Source of the DNA: Bacteroidaceae bacterium
GTDB taxonomy: Bacteria; Bacteroidota; Bacteroidia; Bacteroidales; Bacteroidaceae
Reading direction: 5' to 3'
Assembly: GCA_017464345.1 (NCBI GenBank)
Contig: JAFUAH010000020.1
Span: forward strand, 1-62,125
DNA: 62,125 bases
Part shown: positions 58,779 through 62,125 of the stretch, one piece after another
How the letters are laid out: each line of letters begins with the position of its first letter
Numbering within the stretch: position 1 is the stretch's first letter
Position numbers and translations under genes: made by a program
Notes under the pieces: generated by a model
Databases searched by the model: none
Told to the model about the DNA's origin: nothing
The model's input: only the letters and a program-made list of their open reading frames with translations

Positions 58779-58868
58779 GCCCCGTCTCCATGTAGCAGGT
58801 CGTTCGCGAAGCACCCTTCTGGTGGTCACACCCTTCCGGACTCCGATACATGGGACGGGGCTTTCTCT
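58779..58868 (+). terminator. Terminator with long loop
   Basis: GCCCCGTCTCCATGTA and ATACATGGGACGGGGC form a near-perfect stem with about 55 bases between, followed by TTTCTCT. The long loop carries smaller GC pairs. I read it as the terminator of the secreted-protein operon. Confidence 0.75.
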
Positions 58869-58930
58869 GTCTGTTTTCGGGGCAAACCGTTTCTCATAAA
58901 TGTTAAATTTGTGTTAAAAAGGAGACATCG

Positions 58931-58963
58931 TTTGTTTTACATGCTGGAAATACGCTACCTTTG
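58931..58963 (+). promoter_or_regulatory. Promoter of the ABC transporter operon
   Basis: TTTG at 58931-58934 and TACCTTTG at 58956-58963, spacer about 21, 33 bases before the ATG. Confidence 0.8.
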
Positions 58964-58996
58964 CGGTGTAATATTAACCTATAACACTATATTGCT

Positions 58997-59701
58997 ATGA
59001 TTAGTATCAAAAACATGACGTTTGGTTACACCCCTTACAAGAAGGTGCTGAGCGATTTCTCGCTCGATATTCCCGAGGGCGGTGTGTATGGACTTTTGGG
59101 TAAGAACGGTACGGGCAAGAGCACGTTGCTCTACCTCATCATGGGGCTGTTACGTCCCCAGGCGGGTAGTGTGGAGGTCGACGGTGTCGAGAGTTACCGA
59201 CGTGAAGCTAATGTGCTGGCCGACCTCTTCATTGTGCCTGAGGAATACGACCTTCCGGCCATTCCGCTGCGGGACTATGTCCGGGCGCTGAAGCCCTTCT
59301 ACCCCCGGTTTAGTGAAGAGTTGTTGGAGAAATGCCTTACAGAGTTCGAGATGCCCCTCGATGTGAATCTGGGCAACCTCTCTATGGGACAGAAGAAAAA
59401 GGTCTATATTTGTGTGGCTCTGGCTGCCAACACGCGCTATCTGTTGCTCGACGAGCCCACCAACGGCTTGGACATTCTTTCGAAGAGTCTCTTCCGCAAG
59501 GTGGTCATTGCGGGCATGTCGGAGGATAAGACCATCATCGTTTCCACCCATCAGGTGCACGATGTGGAGCGTCTGCTGGACCACGTGGTCATCATCGACC
59601 GTAACCGCGTCTTGCTCAACCAGAAGTTGGAAGAGACCGACGAGGCTCCCATCGACATCGAAAAACTTTTCATCGAGACCTTAACAAACAAGCAGAATTA
59701 A
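58997..59701 (+). CDS. ABC transporter ATP-binding protein
   Basis: 234 residues. Walker A GLLGKNGTGKSTLLYLI, a Q-loop-like region near PEEYDLPAIPLRDYV, signature NLSMGQKKKVYICVALAA, Walker B YLLLDEPTNGLD and the H-loop STHQVHDV are all present. This small type pairs with a permease of the YtrC/NatB kind, encoded next, and with a YtrA-like GntR regulator at 60701. Export of peptides, antibiotics or ions is possible. The gene order (ATPase, permease, regulator) is reversed with respect to the usual regulator-first arrangement. Confidence 0.93.
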   Translation: MISIKNMTFGYTPYKKVLSDFSLDIPEGGVYGLLGKNGTGKSTLLYLIMGLLRPQAGSVEVDGVESYRREANVLADLFIVPEEYDLPAIPLRDYVRALKPFYPRFSEELLEKCLTEFEMPLDVNLGNLSMGQKKKVYICVALAANTRYLLLDEPTNGLDILSKSLFRKVVIAGMSEDKTIIVSTHQVHDVERLLDHVVIIDRNRVLLNQKLEETDEAPIDIEKLFIETLTNKQN

Positions 59702-59702
59702 T

Positions 59703-59812
59703 ATAACCACGAATTACACGAATTACACTAATTTTTCAGGATTGCATCGATTCATGAAATCATTAATTCGTGAAATTTGTTGTAAGTCGTGTTTGAAAAA
59801 AATAGAATTATC
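59703..59812. repeat. CCACGAATTACACGAATT inverted repeat between ABC genes
   Basis: AACCACGAATTACACGAATT and ACACTAATTT on the left; AAATCATTAATTCGTGAAAT and TTGTTGTAAGTCGTG on the right; a core of about 20 bases between. Related to the repeats at 22556 and 34008. It separates the ATPase from the permease by 115 bases. Confidence 0.75.
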
Positions 59813-59816
59813 AGTT

Positions 59817-60671
59817 ATGAATGCAAATCGTTTTATCAATGTAGCACGGTGGAATTTCGCCATCAACCGTTCCCAATACACCAAGTTGGCCTTAAGTCTC
59901 TTCCTAGTTATGTCGCTGCCCTTGCTACTCTTCATCCTGAAGACTATCTGGGTATCGGCTGCCACGGGTAATGCAGAATATGCCCTGACCAGTTTTACAG
60001 GCATCAACATGGGCTCGTGGATGTCGGCCTGCTTCCTTTTCGCCTGGCCCATTTTTGTGGGCTACACATTCCACAATCTACTCACCAAACAGTCGCGCAT
60101 CCAGGAACTTACCCTGCCCGCAACGAACGGTGAGAAGTTTCTTTTCCATGCCCTCGTGACCGTTGTCGGAAGCCTTCTCGTCTATGTCGTCAGCTATTTC
60201 TTGCTTGATGTTTTGCAGTACCTCTATGTGGGCATTATCTACGGTTTCTCCAACGCACATTGGATTTCATACGCTTCTATATTCTTTGCACGGGGATTAG
60301 GTGAGACTCCGACGAACTATTTTCTCGGAGATGCTGGAGGCTCAGTCTGGCTCCTGTTGATTATGGATCTTGGTTTGATAGCTTTTCTCTCCACCTTCGT
60401 ACTCGGTAATGCCATCAAGTACAAGCATAATGTCCTTTGGACCTATCTTTTCCACTGGGTGCTGGGCTTTGCGTCCCTCCTGGGTCTGGGCCTGATTATG
60501 CCAGTACTGCTCGAGATGGACATCGACATACAGCACATTGATCCCGACCAGCTACTCCTGGCAATCAAATGGGGTGCCCTCCTTTTCTTCGCCCTCGTTA
60601 TCGCCTTCTGTTGGTGGATGTCCTATCGCCTCTACACCCGTGCCCAGATAACTACCTTGCGGAATAAATAA
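59817..60671 (+). CDS. ABC transporter permease subunit
   Basis: The ATG at 59817 gives 284 residues, beginning MNANRFINVARWNFAINRSQYTKLALSLFLVMSLPLLLF. An in-frame ATG at 59742 lies in the repeat and would add a Cys/Lys-rich peptide, so I do not use it. Six membrane segments are visible, with GYTFHNLLTKQSRIQELTLPATNGEKFLFHALVTVVGS, a stretch typical of Bacteroidota ABC-2-like permeases paired with YtrB-type ATPases. It works with the preceding ATPase; substrate unknown. Confidence 0.85.
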   Translation: MNANRFINVARWNFAINRSQYTKLALSLFLVMSLPLLLFILKTIWVSAATGNAEYALTSFTGINMGSWMSACFLFAWPIFVGYTFHNLLTKQSRIQELTLPATNGEKFLFHALVTVVGSLLVYVVSYFLLDVLQYLYVGIIYGFSNAHWISYASIFFARGLGETPTNYFLGDAGGSVWLLLIMDLGLIAFLSTFVLGNAIKYKHNVLWTYLFHWVLGFASLLGLGLIMPVLLEMDIDIQHIDPDQLLLAIKWGALLFFALVIAFCWWMSYRLYTRAQITTLRNK

Positions 60672-60700
60672 CTTTCAACTTTCAATTTTCAACTTATTCC

Positions 60701-61069
60701 ATGGATTTCAAGAATCAAAAAGCCATATACTTGCAAATTGCCGACCACATTTGCGGCGACATTCTCTCTGGTTGTTACGCTGAGGATGCCAAGTTGCCCA
60801 GTGTACGTGAATATGCGGCTGATGTGGAGGTGAACGTGAACACTGTAGCCCGCTCCTTTGAGTGGTTACAGATGCACGACATCGTCACCGTTCGGCGCGG
60901 CTTGGGCAACTTCGTGGCCCCTGGGGCTCGGCAGGCCATTGAGAACATCCGCAAGGAAGAGTTTTTCAACATCCAGTTGCCTGACCTTTTCCGTGAAATG
61001 CAGACCCTTGGCATCACCCTGAACGAAGTAATAAACCGGTATAATATGTATCATAAAACTAAAAAATAA
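60701..61069 (+). CDS. GntR-family regulator, YtrA subfamily
   Basis: 122 residues. The winged helix is complete: FKNQKAIYLQIADHICGDILSGCYAEDAKLPSVREYAADVEVNVNTVARSFEWLQMHDIVTVRRGLGNFVA. A short helical tail follows (NIRKEEFFNIQLPDLFREMQTLG), which in the YtrA subfamily replaces the large ligand domain. These regulators usually repress the adjacent ABC transporter and respond to cell-wall-active compounds. It ends two bases before the next start. A TTTCAACTTTCAATTTTCAA repeat lies between the permease and this gene. Confidence 0.92.
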   Translation: MDFKNQKAIYLQIADHICGDILSGCYAEDAKLPSVREYAADVEVNVNTVARSFEWLQMHDIVTVRRGLGNFVAPGARQAIENIRKEEFFNIQLPDLFREMQTLGITLNEVINRYNMYHKTKK

Positions 61070-61071
61070 CT

Positions 61072-61821
61072 ATGAAATCACGTAGCATTTTTATTTTCTT
61101 CATGCTGCTGTCGGCAGCGACGTTCTTCAACAGTTGTGGCGACATGGTGAAAAAGGTGGCCATGAAGGCCCTTGAAGAAACCTCAGCATTCGAGAAAGAG
61201 GACACCGTCAAGTGGGGCCCAATCGTGGAGCAAGGCCTAGACCTTCCCGCCTTCACGACCATCGATGCCAAGGGAGCTGTGCGCGTCGTGTTCATCCAGG
61301 ACAGCGTGTCCTCTGTACGTGTTCGTGGCAATGAAAAGTGTTTGGAGGCATATAAGTTTGAGGTTAGAAAGGATGAATTGAAGGTGGTCCCAAAGAACTT
61401 TGATGGCAGCGTAAAGAAGGACTCACCGGCCGTCACGCTCTTTGTTTCGGCCCCATGTCTGTCAGAAATCGAGTTTGCCGGAGCCGGAAATTTGGATATC
61501 CCTGAGGCCGTTTCGCAACCGGGCTCGTTGGATGTGGAGATGGAAGGGGCCGGAGAAATCAATATTGCCGACCTCGCCGTGAAATCGCTGAACATCGAGG
61601 TGAACGGTGCCGGCAGATGCATCCTCTCCAAGGTTACGGCGACGGAAGACATCGAGATAGAAGTGAACGGTGCAGGTGATGTCAATGCCCATGTCTTCTG
61701 TGAGGAACTGACCGTAGAACTCAATGGGGCAGGACATGCAGTGCTGAGTGGCGAGTGTAAAAAACTTAATTGTGAAGAAAACGGTGCCAGCAAGATTGAT
61801 TTCTCTAATCTGAAGAGGTGA
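61072..61821 (+). CDS. Head-GIN domain (DUF2807) lipoprotein
   Basis: 249 residues. Signal peptide with lipobox FNSC (Cys22 or near). The C-terminal 110 residues show the beta-helix-like repeats of the head-GIN/DUF2807 fold, each turn with a GAG or NGAG step: FAGAGNLDIP, MEGAGEINIA, VNGAGRCILS, VNGAGDVNAHV, LNGAGHAVLS, ENGASKIDFS. The region before (FTTIDAKGAVRVVFIQDSVSSVRVRG) is the usual start of the domain. Such proteins are common beside Bacteroidota stress regulators but lack a proven function. It is cotranscribed with the GntR gene. Confidence 0.9.
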   Translation: MKSRSIFIFFMLLSAATFFNSCGDMVKKVAMKALEETSAFEKEDTVKWGPIVEQGLDLPAFTTIDAKGAVRVVFIQDSVSSVRVRGNEKCLEAYKFEVRKDELKVVPKNFDGSVKKDSPAVTLFVSAPCLSEIEFAGAGNLDIPEAVSQPGSLDVEMEGAGEINIADLAVKSLNIEVNGAGRCILSKVTATEDIEIEVNGAGDVNAHVFCEELTVELNGAGHAVLSGECKKLNCEENGASKIDFSNLKR

Positions 61822-61850
61822 TCTCCTCCCCCCTTATAGGTTCGTGCTTT

Positions 61851-61930
61851 GTCCCGTACAGGATTGTCCTCGGTCCTGTGCGGGATTGCGTTTCGTCCCG
61901 CACGGGATGGGCTTCCGTCCTGCGCGGGAC
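61851..61930. repeat. Phased palindrome array: 4 units of GTCCCGTACAGGAT family at 22 bp
   Basis: GTCCCGTACAGGAT (61851), GTCCTGTGCGGGAT (61873), GTCCCGCACGGGAT (61895) and GTCCTGCGCGGGAC (61917) are exactly 22 bases apart, with eight-base spacers TGTCCTCG, TGCGTTTC and GGGCTTCC. A fifth degenerate unit may begin near 61939. It shares its first unit core CCCGTACAGGAT with the array at 38358. Confidence 0.93.
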
Positions 61931-62020
61931 ATTTTCTGTTCCGGCCCTCGCGCGGGAATCCTATTATAATTACGCGCACGCGAAGCGTTGAAAAAAAGTT
62001 TGAAAAAAGTTGTGTAAAAA

Positions 62021-62125
62021 TTTGGTCAGTTTGAAAAGTCGCCGTACCTTTGCATCCGCAAACGGGAAAAGTCCCGTGTTTGCATGAGATATTTGACATG
62101 ATTCCATAGACAAGGAAGTAGTACA
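62021..62125 (+). promoter_or_regulatory. Strong promoter and leader, probably of an rRNA operon
   Basis: An A-rich stretch is followed by TTTGG (62021-62025) and TACCTTTG (62045-62052), spacer 20. The transcript would begin with a hairpin GCAAACGGG / CCCGTGTTTGC, then GAGATATTTGACATGATTCC and GACAAGGAAGTAGTACA. The last part resembles the leader found just before 16S rRNA in Bacteroidales. The rRNA itself is outside the window, so this is inference. Confidence 0.6.

Noticed and set aside
58779-58868. Riboswitch or small RNA
   Set aside because: The closed stem followed by T bases after an operon end fits a terminator; no known riboswitch core was recognised.

Overview
The window is from a Bacteroidota chromosome, most likely a Prevotella-like member of the Bacteroidales. 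Supporting signs are promoters of the Bacteroidota type (TTTG, about 20 bases, TAnnTTTG), zf-HC2/DUF4974 anti-sigma factors paired with ECF sigma factors and large beta-barrels, an arginine operon with an ArgF' transcarbamylase of the N-succinylornithine type, and secreted proteins ending in YDLSGRR...GLYIRNGRK. G+C is high in most genes and clearly lower in the abiE pair.

Layout. 1-135: end of an IS element with the first codons of a transposase. 270-2870: PspC / PadR / large PspC envelope-stress group. 3157-6018: outer-membrane barrel. 6031-8980: BlaI repressor, BlaR1-like M56 peptidase and a small secreted partner, with two operator copies around the promoter. 9152-10689: type IV AbiE toxin-antitoxin pair behind an inverted-repeat operator. 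10813-21736: three consecutive ECF sigma / anti-sigma / envelope-protein cassettes, two of them ending in about 1000-residue barrels. 22208: rpsO. 22700-25353: a YfhO-family membrane gene split by an inserted repeat. 25401-36827: surface-glycan locus (three glycosyltransferases, three acyltransferases, LicD, cytidylyltransferase, SDR, flippase, UDP-glucose dehydrogenase). 36891-38216: tRNA-Pro, tRNA-Phe and a tyrosine recombinase. 38623-49234: arginine/proline operon argR-GNAT-argG-argC-argD-proC-orphan-proB-proA-argF'. 49254-58759: SulP transporter, POT transporter, an EamA permease read through into a periplasmic-sensor/AraC regulator, a lipoprotein and a secreted protein. 58997-61821: ABC transporter, GntR regulator, head-GIN lipoprotein. 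The right edge holds a strong promoter and leader that look like the start of an rRNA operon.

The most unusual content is repetitive. (1) At least five intergenic arrays carry 14-18 bp palindromes repeated four or five times at a strict 21-23 bp pitch. Palindrome sequence differs between loci, but two distant loci share one family. (2) Several families of palindromic elements are inserted inside genes. Most stay in frame and add peptide (argF', barrels, M56 peptidase, anti-sigma factors, glycosyltransferases); one breaks the YfhO frame. Others supply start codons, stop codons or a promoter element. (3) One A7 tract decides whether an EamA permease ends or is fused to an AraC-type membrane regulator.

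All calls come from reading the sequence and remembered family features. No searches or structure predictions were run.
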